Positions 27,429 to 36,560 of a stretch of 47,154 nt of DNA are shown here, one piece after another. The stretch is from Anaerolineae bacterium (lineage in GTDB: Bacteria; Chloroflexota; Anaerolineae; Aggregatilineales; UBA2796). The notes beneath the pieces are model-generated. The model made no database searches and was not told the origin of the DNA. It saw only the letters and a program-made list of their open reading frames with translations. The translations under genes were made by a program, and so were the position numbers. The first letter of the stretch is position 1. Every line of letters starts with the position of its first letter. The stretch covers positions 1 to 47,154 of the forward strand of contig JADZBY010000457.1 in NCBI GenBank assembly GCA_020851855.1, written 5' to 3'.

Positions 27429-29771
27429 ATGGCACTGGAAGAAGCCGGACTAAAGCTAGTCGCTGAGAACTCTGGCGTGTTCGTCGATGCGCTGGGTCGC
27501 GCGCACGACGCGCGCGGTCGCTTCGTCGCCGGCTTGCAGAAGGCCGGGCCGGAGTCCACCGCCGCCAGCCAGGTTGTGACCGGTGCGCTGCGCCATATCG
27601 GCACGGTCGCGGTGGATGCCTTCATGCAGGCCGGCAAAGCGGCCGTTGGGTTCGTGCAGGATTCCGTCAAGGTGGCCGGCGACTTCGAAGCCGGCATGCA
27701 ACGCTTCGCGGCCGTCACCGGCGATTCGCTCGACGAGAGCGGGCTGTCACTCAAAGACTTTAGAGACCAATTCCTGCAACTGGGCAAAGACACACAGTAC
27801 TCCGCTGCCCAGGCCGAAGAGGCCGCGATCAACCTCGCCAAAGGCGGGATTGACCCGCTCACCATTTCCACGAGTGGCCTGAAGGGCACGCTTGACCTGG
27901 CGGCGGGCGCTGAGGTCGAGCTGGGCCTGGCCAGCGAGATCGTGGCGAAGCAGCTCGGCGTGTGGGCCGACACCGGCGTCACCGGCGCGGATGTCGCAAA
28001 CCTCCTGGCACAGGCTGCCAACGCTTCGACCGTGGGCGTGGAAGACCTGGCACTGGGGTTAGCCAACTCTGGCGGATCCGCGAAAGTTGCCGGCGTCTCG
28101 TTCAAAGACCTCACCACCACCATGGCGCTGATTGCGCCCAACTTCAGTTCCGCTGCCGACGCCGGCACGTCCTTAAAGACCTTCATCTCGCGCCTGATCC
28201 CCACGACGAAGAACCAGGCCGCGGCCATGATCGAGCTGGGTCTGGCGACGGAGGACGGCAAGTCCGCCTTCTTCGACGCGCAGGGTCAATTCGTCGGCAT
28301 GGAGAAAGCCTCGCAGATGCTCCAGAACGCCACGAAGGACCTGACGCAGGAGCAGAAGCTCCAGGCGCTGCAGACCATCTTCGGGCAGGACGCCATTCGC
28401 GCGGCGGCGTCGATTGCCGAGGCCGGGTCGGTGGGCTTCAACGACATGGCCGCGGCGATGAAGAATGCGGGCTCTGCCAGCGAGCAGGCGGCTAAACGCC
28501 AGCAGGGCTTCAACTTCGCCCAGGAACAGTTGAACGGGTCGCTGGAGACGTTGCAGATTGTGATTGGCACCGCGCTCCTCCCTATACTGACCACGCTCCT
28601 GAACGACTGGATATCGCCGGGCGTGGACGCGGTGATGGCCTTCGCGCAAGGCTTCTTCGACGCGAGTGACAAGACGACGTTCCTGAAGGACTCGCTCAAC
28701 AACCTGATCCCTGGGGCGGGTGAACTCATCACGATCATCCAGCAGGTCATTACCTTCATCACCAACCTGGCCACCAGCCTGCAACAGCCGTCGCCGGAGA
28801 TGGAGAAGCTGGCGGACGTGTTCGAGATCGCCGGCGCGGTGATCGACTCGGTGGTCAAGGCTATCGCGAAAGTGGTCGAAGCCATCTTCGGCGAGGTCGC
28901 CAAGTTTATTGACGCCAACGGCAAGGACATTGAGAAGTTTATCGGCGACGCCTGGAACATGATCTTGCAGATCATCACCGGCATCCTGAAGCTGATCCAA
29001 GGCATCGTGGTGCCGATCCTGAACGCCATTGCCAACTTCATCAAGACCAACTCGAAAGACATCCAGAACTTCATCGACAACACCTGGACGTTCATTAAGA
29101 CCATCATCGACACTGCGCTCAAGCTGATCCTGGGGATTGTCAACGCGGCGCTGAAGCTGTTGCAAGGCGATGTCAGCGGCGCACTGAACATCCTGAAGAG
29201 CACCATCAACACGATCTGGAACAACATCAAGACCATCATCGAGACGCTGATCAACCAGATCGCCACCGTGGTGAAGCTGGTCTTCAATGCCCTGGGTGTT
29301 GACATCGGCAACATCCTGAACGGCATCAAGGGCACGATTGAGTCGATCTGGAACAACATCAAGAATGCGATCACCGGCGCGGTGCAAGCGGCTTATGACA
29401 AGGTGGTCGAGATTGTGGGCGGGTTCGTCAGCATCGGCACAAACATCATTAACAACATTGTGAATGGCCTCAACGCCGCCAAGGACGCGGTGATTAACAC
29501 GCTGAAGTGGATCATCGAAGAGGCCATCAATAAGATCAAGGAATTCTTTGGCATCGGCAGTGGCAGCGGAAGTGGCCTCAACCTGAATGTCAACGGACTT
29601 GACCTGCTGGGCGGGCGGCGCATCGCGCAACCCACATCGACCGGCGTGACACGCACCGTCACGAACAATGCCAGTTACGTGCGCAACTACAACCTCGGCG
29701 GCGTGGTGACCACCTCAAGTGCTGGTGAAGTGATTAGCCGCTTCGCCGTGTTGCAAGCCATGGCCGGGTAA
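27429..29771 (+). CDS. Tail tape measure protein (TP901 type)
   Basis: This is a long protein that sets tail length. The N-terminal region, with VKVAGDFEAGMQRFAAVTGD, SAAQAEEAAINLAKGG and NASTVGVEDLALGLANSG, is the TP901 tape-measure core. A hydrophobic and amphipathic region (LLPILTTLLNDWISPG) and a long helical repeat rich in Ile, Asn and Lys follow (ILNAIANFIKTNSKDIQNFI and variants). A Gly/Ser linker precedes the C-terminus. At 780 residues the tail should be of moderate length (~0.15 nm per residue would give roughly 115 nm). Confidence 0.88.
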   Translation: MALEEAGLKLVAENSGVFVDALGRAHDARGRFVAGLQKAGPESTAASQVVTGALRHIGTVAVDAFMQAGKAAVGFVQDSVKVAGDFEAGMQRFAAVTGDSLDESGLSLKDFRDQFLQLGKDTQYSAAQAEEAAINLAKGGIDPLTISTSGLKGTLDLAAGAEVELGLASEIVAKQLGVWADTGVTGADVANLLAQAANASTVGVEDLALGLANSGGSAKVAGVSFKDLTTTMALIAPNFSSAADAGTSLKTFISRLIPTTKNQAAAMIELGLATEDGKSAFFDAQGQFVGMEKASQMLQNATKDLTQEQKLQALQTIFGQDAIRAAASIAEAGSVGFNDMAAAMKNAGSASEQAAKRQQGFNFAQEQLNGSLETLQIVIGTALLPILTTLLNDWISPGVDAVMAFAQGFFDASDKTTFLKDSLNNLIPGAGELITIIQQVITFITNLATSLQQPSPEMEKLADVFEIAGAVIDSVVKAIAKVVEAIFGEVAKFIDANGKDIEKFIGDAWNMILQIITGILKLIQGIVVPILNAIANFIKTNSKDIQNFIDNTWTFIKTIIDTALKLILGIVNAALKLLQGDVSGALNILKSTINTIWNNIKTIIETLINQIATVVKLVFNALGVDIGNILNGIKGTIESIWNNIKNAITGAVQAAYDKVVEIVGGFVSIGTNIINNIVNGLNAAKDAVINTLKWIIEEAINKIKEFFGIGSGSGSGLNLNVNGLDLLGGRRIAQPTSTGVTRTVTNNASYVRNYNLGGVVTTSSAGEVISRFAVLQAMAG

Positions 29772-29786
29772 TGACAACAGGTGACT

Positions 29787-32279
29787 ATGAAACTACTGCG
29801 ACAAATCACTGAAGATGTTTCCAACGTTGCACTGGACGATGGGCAGGCCGGCGTGTGGTCGGTGATCGTGCCGGATGAAACAACCAACATGGTTGTGAAT
29901 CCCTCGTTCGAAGTTGACGCCGCATCCTGGGGGGCAACCTGGATCACCGAAACCATCGCGCGGGTGTCCACCCACGCGCATGCCGGTGCATGGTCGCTAG
30001 AGGTGACACCCACCGGAGACCCGGACCTGTATGAAGGGGCAACCACGGTCATCGCTGGATCACTGGCGAGCCATACCTACACGGTCAGTCTCTGGTTTCT
30101 GGGCGCGCATGGGGTCTCCTATCGCACCGGTTTTGGCACGCCCGTGCTACTGAACATGAGCTTTGTGCTCGCCTTCAAGGGCACGGGCGAGTGGCAGCGT
30201 ATTGAGTTCACCTCTACCGCGCCTGGCGCCATGTCACCAGGGGCACTAGCGTTGTTCGTGGCTGTGGGGGAGGTAACCACAGCCCCCTTCTACATCGACC
30301 AGGTGCAGGTGGAAGAAAAACCATACGCCACGACCTACTGCGACGGCGATCAGGACGGCTGTGTGTGGACGGGACTGGCGCACTACTCCGCGTCGCAGCG
30401 CGGGGGCTACTCACCAGAGGGCGGGCGCGTGCGCAACCTGCGCGAGTTCCACTTCACCACAGCGGCCATCATCGGCGCGGGCGCACCACCGCAAGCCAAC
30501 ATCATCGACGCTTATGCCCTTGTTGGCGGGGGCAACTACCAGCGCTCCATCGTTCCACCCCACTCATTCTCCATTGTGGGGCGCTTTGAATGCGACTCGA
30601 CGCTTGACCTCAAACGCGCCAGGCAGGCGCTGTATGACGCGATCAAGCCAAGGCGCACGCCGCGCACCGCGCCCATCCACCTGATCTACCAGCCGGTCGA
30701 TTGCGGCAAGCCCGTGGGCCGCGAGATCGTCATTGAGTGCGTCTACAGGAGCGGGCTGGAAGGCAACCACAGCGCCAACGTGGGCAACAGTGTGGCACTG
30801 GAGTTTGACCTGTTCGACGGGCTGGCGGTGGGCAGAGCGGTAAATGACAGCGCGGCGCTGCTGGCGGGCACGGCGACGGTGCAATACACGAAGAACGTGA
30901 TGCGCCGCGTGGATGGGCAGTGGAAGGCGCTGGGGCGAGGCGTGAATGACATTGTGTATGCCATCGCGAAAGGCCCTGGGGGGCTGATCTACGTGGGCGG
31001 CTCGTTTACGCAGGTGGTGGAATCGGACGGCACGATCTATGCGTCGCAGTACATCGCGCAGTGGACGCCGATGACCGAAACATGGGCCAACATGACCCCC
31101 GCTGGCGAGGGCACGGGGCCGGTGCGCGCGGTTGCCGTCGCGCCCAACGGCGAGGTGTATCTCGGTGGCAGTTTCACCAACTGGGGCTTTCCGCCGATCG
31201 GGGCGGCTGACAACATCGTGAAGTGGAACGGCATCATTTATGAGGCGGTGGGCACGGGCTGCAACAGCGATGTCTCGGTATTGGCTTTCGGCCCGGACGG
31301 GATGCTCTACGCGGGTGGCACCTTCACACTGGCTGGGGGCGTGGCAAACACGGCCTACATCGCCAAATGGGACGGTTCAGCCTGGTCGGCGCTCGGTACA
31401 GGCGCGAACGACGCCGTCTTCGCGCTAGCCTTTGACGCAAGCGGCATGTACGCCGGCGGTGACTTCACCAGCATCGGCGGCGTCGCGGCCACGCGCGTCG
31501 CCAAGTGGAACGGCGTCGCATGGTCAGCGCTTGGCAGTGGCGCAAACGGCCTGGTGATGGCGCTGGCTGTTGCACCGGATGGCACGCTGTACGCCGGTGG
31601 GCTATTCACCACCATCGGCGGCGTGTCAGCCAGCCGCATCGCGCGCTGGACGGGTGCGGCCTGGGAGCCACTTGGGTCGGGCTGCGACGGTAACGTGCTG
31701 GGGCTGGCGGTGGACTCGAAGGGACTCCTGTACGTGGTGGGGGAATTCACCAGCGCGGGGGGAATGCCAACGGTGGGCTTTGCGACGTGGAACGGCTCGG
31801 TGTGGGTACGCCCGGATGCCGACTCGCCGGGCAATTCGCTGGGGTACGCCGTGGCCGTGTTCGGCGATGGCTTCGGCAACGACGATGTTTATCTGGGCTT
31901 CGACGGCACGGATCCATCTATCGCTGACGCGGAGACAGCCGGCTACACAGAAGTGGTGGTGGGTGGCACGGCGGAGGTGTACCCGCGCGTGGCCTTCTCA
32001 ACGCCGGGGCTGCTGTCACGCTTGACCAACTTCACCACGGGGGAAAGTATCTACTTCAACAACACCATCCTGGACGGCGAGCGCGCCGTGCTCAAACTCG
32101 GCCCCAGCTCGACCTTTGCATCCACCTTTCGCATCAGCAAATTGAACGGCGTGTTACCCGGGTCGAACCTCGCGACGTGGCGACTTGTGCCCGGCGTGAA
32201 CAAGATCAGCCTGCTGGGGCCGGAAGCGCTGATGGTGTGGCACGAACAATTCGACTCGATTGACGGAGCGGCATTGTGA
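29787..32279 (+). CDS. Distal-tail-like protein with CBM and beta-propeller insertions
   Basis: ATG 29787 follows AGGTGA (the GTG at 29781 is an alternative). Near the N-terminus lies a CBM4/9-like sandwich (NMVVNPSFEVDAASW, THAHAGAWSLEVT, FYIDQVQVEEKPYATTY). A Dit-like part follows (REFHFTTAAIIGAGAPPQ, FSIVGRFECDSTLDLKRARQ). Residues ~370-690 are propeller blades (VYAIAKGPGGLIYVGGSF, KWDGSAWSALGTGANDAVFA, GMYAGGDFTSIGG). The C-terminal ~140 residues (LTNFTTGESIYFNNTILDGE) return to a Dit-like beta domain. It is placed directly after the tape measure, as Dit is. The insertions suggest glycan recognition. Confidence 0.68.
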   Translation: MKLLRQITEDVSNVALDDGQAGVWSVIVPDETTNMVVNPSFEVDAASWGATWITETIARVSTHAHAGAWSLEVTPTGDPDLYEGATTVIAGSLASHTYTVSLWFLGAHGVSYRTGFGTPVLLNMSFVLAFKGTGEWQRIEFTSTAPGAMSPGALALFVAVGEVTTAPFYIDQVQVEEKPYATTYCDGDQDGCVWTGLAHYSASQRGGYSPEGGRVRNLREFHFTTAAIIGAGAPPQANIIDAYALVGGGNYQRSIVPPHSFSIVGRFECDSTLDLKRARQALYDAIKPRRTPRTAPIHLIYQPVDCGKPVGREIVIECVYRSGLEGNHSANVGNSVALEFDLFDGLAVGRAVNDSAALLAGTATVQYTKNVMRRVDGQWKALGRGVNDIVYAIAKGPGGLIYVGGSFTQVVESDGTIYASQYIAQWTPMTETWANMTPAGEGTGPVRAVAVAPNGEVYLGGSFTNWGFPPIGAADNIVKWNGIIYEAVGTGCNSDVSVLAFGPDGMLYAGGTFTLAGGVANTAYIAKWDGSAWSALGTGANDAVFALAFDASGMYAGGDFTSIGGVAATRVAKWNGVAWSALGSGANGLVMALAVAPDGTLYAGGLFTTIGGVSASRIARWTGAAWEPLGSGCDGNVLGLAVDSKGLLYVVGEFTSAGGMPTVGFATWNGSVWVRPDADSPGNSLGYAVAVFGDGFGNDDVYLGFDGTDPSIADAETAGYTEVVVGGTAEVYPRVAFSTPGLLSRLTNFTTGESIYFNNTILDGERAVLKLGPSSTFASTFRISKLNGVLPGSNLATWRLVPGVNKISLLGPEALMVWHEQFDSIDGAAL

Positions 32280-32458
32280 GACAGAAGACACTGGACGAAC
32301 TGGCGCATGACTGCGCGGGCAGGGGAGCGATCAACAACGCGCGGCTGAGTGAAGAGGAGCGCGCACAGCTTAACGACGCCCAGCGACAGATCGAGTCGGT
32401 GACGTTCTATCGGTCACTGTGCGTGATCCAGCGGAGGTCTAGCGACGATGGCGACTGA
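32276..32458 (+). CDS. Small hypothetical protein (60 aa)
   Basis: GTG 32276 overlaps the previous stop (GTGA). It is charged and helical (RLSEEERAQLNDAQRQIESV). It overlaps the next gene by 11 bases. The function is unknown; a small tail-tip assembly factor is possible from position only. Confidence 0.5.
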   Translation: MRQKTLDELAHDCAGRGAINNARLSEEERAQLNDAQRQIESVTFYRSLCVIQRRSSDDGD

Positions 32459-33566
32459 GTACGAAATCCGGGTGCGCGATGCGTCGGGCGCGCAGATCGC
32501 CTCGATCAACCGCTTCACGATCCTCGAATACACGCTCGTTGAGAACGATGTGGGATCGCTCTTTCTCACGCGCAACGAAGGGCTGCCTTACGAGTTCTTT
32601 AAGACCGATGTGCGGCTGGAGGTGTGGCGCTCGATTGACGGTGGCCCGGCCAGGCTGGAAGGCGATACGGTGTGGTTCGTGCGTAAGCCGGAATTGCAGA
32701 TCAGGGATAACCGCATGCTCTACATCACCGCCTACGACGCCAAGCACTTACTGAAGCGGCGCGTGGTGGCCTACAAAGCGGGCACGTCGCAGGCCCAGAA
32801 GAGCGGGGCGGCCTCGAACCTGATGAAGGCGATTGTGCGCGAGAACTTGGGTTCAACCGCCACCGACACGGCACGGCGGCTGAGCTTCTTCCAGGTGGCT
32901 GCGGACAACGGCGCGGGCTACAGCACGTCGAAGGCGTTCTCCTATCGCCAGGTCATGACCGTGTTGCAGGAGCTGGCGCGCGACAGCGCCGCGAATGGGA
33001 GCTATCTCTCGTTCGACGTGGTGCGCACCGGCGACGCAGCCGGGACACTGGAGTTTCGCACTTACCTCCACATGCGCGGCAACGACCACCGGCACGGCCT
33101 TTCCCCAGCGCCGGTGCTGCTATCGCCCGATACCGGAACGCTTGCCAACATCACCCTGGCCGACGACGCCGTCGAGGAAGTGACGTTCGCCTATGCGCTG
33201 GGCCAGGGCGAAGGGGCTGCGCGTGACGTGCAGACCGCTTCCAACACCGCGCGCATTGGCGTCTCGCCTTACAACCGCATCGAGGCCGCGGTGGAGGCGA
33301 CGAACGTGGCGTTGGGGGACACGGCCAGCCTGCTCGCCGAGGCGAAGGCGCGCCTGCGGGAGGGGCGGCTGCGCCGCTCATTCGCGGGTGAGTTGCGCGA
33401 GACGCCTGACTTGCGTTACGGCGTGCACTTCGGCTTCGGGGATGCCATTACTGCACAGGTGGGCAGGTATGCCTTTAACTGTCGGATCGACAAAGTGCGC
33501 GTGTACATCAATGCCGAACAGGGCGAAGCGGTCAACGTGAATTTGAGGAATGACGAACTGCTGTGA
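32448..33566 (+). CDS. Tail hub protein (siphovirus ReqiPepy6 Gp37-like)
   Basis: The opening (YEIRVRDASGAQIASINRFT), the middle (VWFVRKPELQIRDNRMLYIT, YDAKHLLKRRVV) and the end (GFGDAITAQVGRYAFNCRID) follow the layout of Gp37-like proteins, which correspond to the N-terminal hub of tail-associated lysins in actinophage- and Gram-positive-type tails. At 372 residues it lacks an added lysin domain. It would sit below Dit at the tail tip. Confidence 0.72.
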   Translation: MATEYEIRVRDASGAQIASINRFTILEYTLVENDVGSLFLTRNEGLPYEFFKTDVRLEVWRSIDGGPARLEGDTVWFVRKPELQIRDNRMLYITAYDAKHLLKRRVVAYKAGTSQAQKSGAASNLMKAIVRENLGSTATDTARRLSFFQVAADNGAGYSTSKAFSYRQVMTVLQELARDSAANGSYLSFDVVRTGDAAGTLEFRTYLHMRGNDHRHGLSPAPVLLSPDTGTLANITLADDAVEEVTFAYALGQGEGAARDVQTASNTARIGVSPYNRIEAAVEATNVALGDTASLLAEAKARLREGRLRRSFAGELRETPDLRYGVHFGFGDAITAQVGRYAFNCRIDKVRVYINAEQGEAVNVNLRNDELL

Positions 33567-33590
33567 GGCCAGTGTTGTGAGGGCAGTGCT

Positions 33591-34211
33591 ATGAACAACC
33601 TCGAAGAAGCCATCATCGGTTTGCAGCGCCAGATCAACGCGCTTCAAGGGCGCGTGGATGTGAACCTGTCGCGCGAGTTCACGCCGTCTGCGCAAGCCGC
33701 CACGCCTGGGACGGTGGTACGGCGCGACGCCGATGGAGACATCACCATCACCGAGTTGCATGCCCTGGGCAGCATTCGTGAGTCCACCGCGCTGGGCGCG
33801 CACGTGTATTACGACGCGGCGCAATCCATTGTGGACAGAACAGTCACGGTGTTGACGTTCAACAGCGAGCGCTTTGACACGGACGACTGCCACAGCAATA
33901 GCGTGAACCCCACGCGCCTGACGTGTCGCACGTCAGGGATCTACGCCATCAGTGGACACGTGCGCTTCGCATCCAATGCGACCGGCACGCGGCGGCTGCT
34001 CCTCCGGCTGAATGGCGCAACCTTCATCGCCGAACAGGGCGTTCCTGCGCTCAGTGGGTCCATCACAGGGATCAGTGTCGCTGTGGCCGCATATCCGTTG
34101 AGTGCGAACGACTACATCGAGCTGGTGGTGCTTCAGACGAGTGGCGGCAACCTGGACGTGCAGTCGGTCGGCAATGCGACGCCGGAGTTCTCAATGGTGA
34201 GGGTGCCATGA
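33591..34211 (+). CDS. Tail fibre protein with C1q-like domain
   Basis: A short N-terminal coiled coil (EEAIIGLQRQINALQGRVDV) and an 'xTPGTVVRRDADGDI' segment common in fibres lead to a C1q/TNF-like trimeric jelly roll (GAHVYYDAAQSIVDRTVTVL, SGIYAISGHVRFASN, LPLSANDYIELVV-like end). Such trimers often form receptor-binding tips. It lies between hub and lysis enzymes. The stop overlaps the next ATG. Confidence 0.68.
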   Translation: MNNLEEAIIGLQRQINALQGRVDVNLSREFTPSAQAATPGTVVRRDADGDITITELHALGSIRESTALGAHVYYDAAQSIVDRTVTVLTFNSERFDTDDCHSNSVNPTRLTCRTSGIYAISGHVRFASNATGTRRLLLRLNGATFIAEQGVPALSGSITGISVAVAAYPLSANDYIELVVLQTSGGNLDVQSVGNATPEFSMVRVP

Positions 34212-34975
34212 AAGCAACGATTCGATCAAGCCCCTGGCTGCGACTGCGCGCGAGCGCTTCGCTCTCCGGCGCCGTGGTCGGCACGCTGCCCGATGGGGCC
34301 GCTGTGGACTTGAGCCGGCTGTTGTTTGACGCGACTGGCGCGCCGACGTGGGGCGTCATCCCGGCAGTCGTACACAACGCGGAACAGGGTATTCCGATCA
34401 GCACGGAGACCGGTGCGCCGGTCGAGTGGTACCTGTCGGCGCGCTGGCTGGACATCGCGCAGCCGCCCGCGCCCAACCCGGCGACGCCGACCTCCGAGTC
34501 CGTACAAATGCCGTACTTCAGCCAGGTGGGGAATCCGTTTTCCAACGATTGCGGCCCCGCCTGCTGGTGCATGTTGGCCAGCTACGCGGGCGTCAGGACG
34601 ACGGTGGAAGCGCTGGTGCGATTGATGGGCGTGGCGAACAAACTCACCACGTCTAATCAGGCGGTGACGGCGTTAACGCGGGTGGGCTTGCGCACGGTGA
34701 AGGGATCGCACATCTTGCGCCCGCCCTTCATGTGCCTGGTGTCGTATCCGAAATTGCCGGCGCGCTATCTGGATTATGACGGCCTGCACTTCATCGTCGT
34801 GACCGGCATTGACCGCAATGAAGCAAACGAGATTACGCGGGTGGTTTATCACGATCCGTTGTGGCCGACCCCCAGCCAGGGGGCGTACCGACGCATGACC
34901 GTGCCGCAGTTCCACGCGGCGGAAGCAGGCACGCACAACCGGGTGAGTGTCGTCATCGAGCCGCCTGTTGGATAG
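34208..34975 (+). CDS. C39-family cysteine peptidase with N-terminal SH3-like domain
   Basis: It starts at ATG 34208, overlapping the previous stop (the track shows a shadow frame). Residues 1-85 resemble a bacterial SH3 domain; a Pro-rich linker follows. The C39-like core has QVGNPFSNDCGPACWCML with Cys115, GLHFIVVTG with His194, and VVYHDPLWP with Asp216, a complete triad. It could cut cell-wall peptide bridges as part of the lysin set, or process a virion protein. Confidence 0.72.
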   Translation: MKATIRSSPWLRLRASASLSGAVVGTLPDGAAVDLSRLLFDATGAPTWGVIPAVVHNAEQGIPISTETGAPVEWYLSARWLDIAQPPAPNPATPTSESVQMPYFSQVGNPFSNDCGPACWCMLASYAGVRTTVEALVRLMGVANKLTTSNQAVTALTRVGLRTVKGSHILRPPFMCLVSYPKLPARYLDYDGLHFIVVTGIDRNEANEITRVVYHDPLWPTPSQGAYRRMTVPQFHAAEAGTHNRVSVVIEPPVG

Positions 34976-34983
34976 GAGTAGCC

Positions 34984-36537
34984 ATGAAGGGAACAACAAC
35001 CATTGATGTGAACGCGCGGGCCTCCGTGGGCCTTGTGCCAAAGGGCACGTTGGTAGAGGTGGAAGAATCAGACGTTGAAGGCTTCTATCGCACCAGCCTG
35101 TCTACCGGAGGCCAGCGCGTTGCGGACGTGCTGATCGCCAAGCGGTATGTGCAACTTGAGCAACCACCGCCGCCCCCACCTCCACCGCCGCCGCCGGCAG
35201 ACGTTTGGCGCGTGGAATACTTCAACAATATGACCCTGACCGGTGCGCCGGTCAAAACTGAGACGATCACCGCGTTGGCAATCAATCTGAACTGGGGCAG
35301 CGGCGGGCCGGCTGGCCTGCCGGCGGATGGGTTCAGCGCACGCTTCACGCGCACCATCGAGCAGCCCGCCGGCGCGTCGAAGTTGCGCGTCGTGGCCACC
35401 ACGGACGATGGGTTCAGAATCTTGCTGGACGGCGCGAAGGTGTTCGAGCGCTGGGCCGACATGGCGCCCACACGCCATGAGACGTTCATCGACTGCGCAC
35501 CAGGCAAGCACCAGCTCGTGTTCGAGTATTACGAGAACAAGGGCGGTGCGGTGATCCAGGCGGAGTATGGGCCGTACACGCCGCCTCCGCCGCCTCCACC
35601 GGTGCAGAACACAACGGTGATGATCGGGTTGAACGACGTGGCGCCGGGCCTGGACACGGCGGAGTTTGCGCAGTATTTCGAGAGCGGTTGCGGCTTTGCG
35701 ACGGTGACGTTCAACCCGGCCAAAGCAAAGCAGTGGAAAGAGCGCTGGCCGAACGCGCTCATCTTCGCCCGCCCGATGTTGCCGAAGGGGTATGAGCCGA
35801 GCTTCGAGCAGTGGCACGCCCTGTTGCACGAAGCCTTCACGCCGGGCATGGGGCTGTTCGGGGCGAACGAGAACGACAGCGGGTTCAACGGCGAGCCGGA
35901 TAGCATCCTGCGCCGGGCCGAGTTCGACCGTCGCAACTTCGAGTTCGCGCGGGCCAACGGCATGATCTATGCGGGCTACGGCTTTTCGATGGGTAACCCG
36001 AACTATGTCGATCCGCGCGTGGTCAGAGCCGTGCACGATGGGTATGCGGATCTGTGGCGAGAGGGCATGTGGTTCAACACGCATAGCTACTCCGGCGACG
36101 ATCACTCAGGCATGCCGCTTCGCCAGCGCATCTATGACGAAACGGTGTTTACCGACACCTTCACCGACTGGCAGGATAAGCCGGTGGTGATCCAGCACCA
36201 TCAGACGCTGTGGCTTGAAGAGAACTGGCGTTTCCTGTTCTATCTGTGTGGCCTTGACCCAGCCAACCCCAGCAACGCCAGCATCGTGAGTGACGAGACC
36301 GGCGTCGATCAGTATCCAGGCGGGTTCCCCACCCACGGCTACACCGACGAGGAGATCGCGAGCTGGTCGAAACGGTTTGCCGTGATCAACTCGAGCCCGA
36401 CGATCATCAACGGCGTGAGCTACAAGTCACCTTACAAGGCAGGCGCGCTCTACTGCGTGACGAATGGCATGGACTGGGCTGGGTACAAGGTGAACCTCCC
36501 GGCGAGGCGTTTCCGTGAGCTGGGTGTGTGGCGCTGA
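34984..36537 (+). CDS. Putative endolysin: SH3-like, PA14 and glycosidase-like domains
   Basis: AGGAGTAGCC precedes ATG 34984. The order is: an SH3-like start (RASVGLVPKGTLVEVEESDV); an 11-Pro linker; a PA14 domain at ~74-205 (VWRVEYFNNMTLTGAPV, TTDDGFRILLDGAKVFERW, GKHQLVFEYYE); a second Pro linker; then ~300 residues reminiscent of a TIM-barrel hydrolase (MIGLNDVAPGL, NALIFARPMLP, GANENDSGFNGEPD, WREGMWFNTHSYSGDDHSG). Last in the tail block, it fits a wall or sheath-degrading enzyme. The glycosidase assignment is inferred, and catalytic acids are not certain. Confidence 0.58.
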   Translation: MKGTTTIDVNARASVGLVPKGTLVEVEESDVEGFYRTSLSTGGQRVADVLIAKRYVQLEQPPPPPPPPPPPADVWRVEYFNNMTLTGAPVKTETITALAINLNWGSGGPAGLPADGFSARFTRTIEQPAGASKLRVVATTDDGFRILLDGAKVFERWADMAPTRHETFIDCAPGKHQLVFEYYENKGGAVIQAEYGPYTPPPPPPPVQNTTVMIGLNDVAPGLDTAEFAQYFESGCGFATVTFNPAKAKQWKERWPNALIFARPMLPKGYEPSFEQWHALLHEAFTPGMGLFGANENDSGFNGEPDSILRRAEFDRRNFEFARANGMIYAGYGFSMGNPNYVDPRVVRAVHDGYADLWREGMWFNTHSYSGDDHSGMPLRQRIYDETVFTDTFTDWQDKPVVIQHHQTLWLEENWRFLFYLCGLDPANPSNASIVSDETGVDQYPGGFPTHGYTDEEIASWSKRFAVINSSPTIINGVSYKSPYKAGALYCVTNGMDWAGYKVNLPARRFRELGVWR

Positions 36538-36560
36538 GGATGTATTTCCGTGGAAATGGA
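36538..36560. other. Candidate attP core between late genes and integrase
   Basis: ATTTCC-GT-GGAAAT (36544-36557) has perfect 6-bp arms around a GT dinucleotide. It sits between the convergent stops of the last late gene and the serine integrase. Serine-integrase att sites are imperfect inverted repeats around a non-palindromic central dinucleotide and usually adjoin int. A 2-base loop rules out an RNA hairpin, so a terminator is unlikely. The flanks match only partly. Confidence 0.45.

Noticed and set aside
28173-29630. Long antisense ORFs of 485 and 362 residues
   Set aside because: They mirror the tape measure gene in high-GC sequence, have low-complexity translations and no start signals.
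35160-35205. CCG/CCA-rich run as a repeat element
   Set aside because: It encodes the poly-Pro linker of the lysin-like protein.
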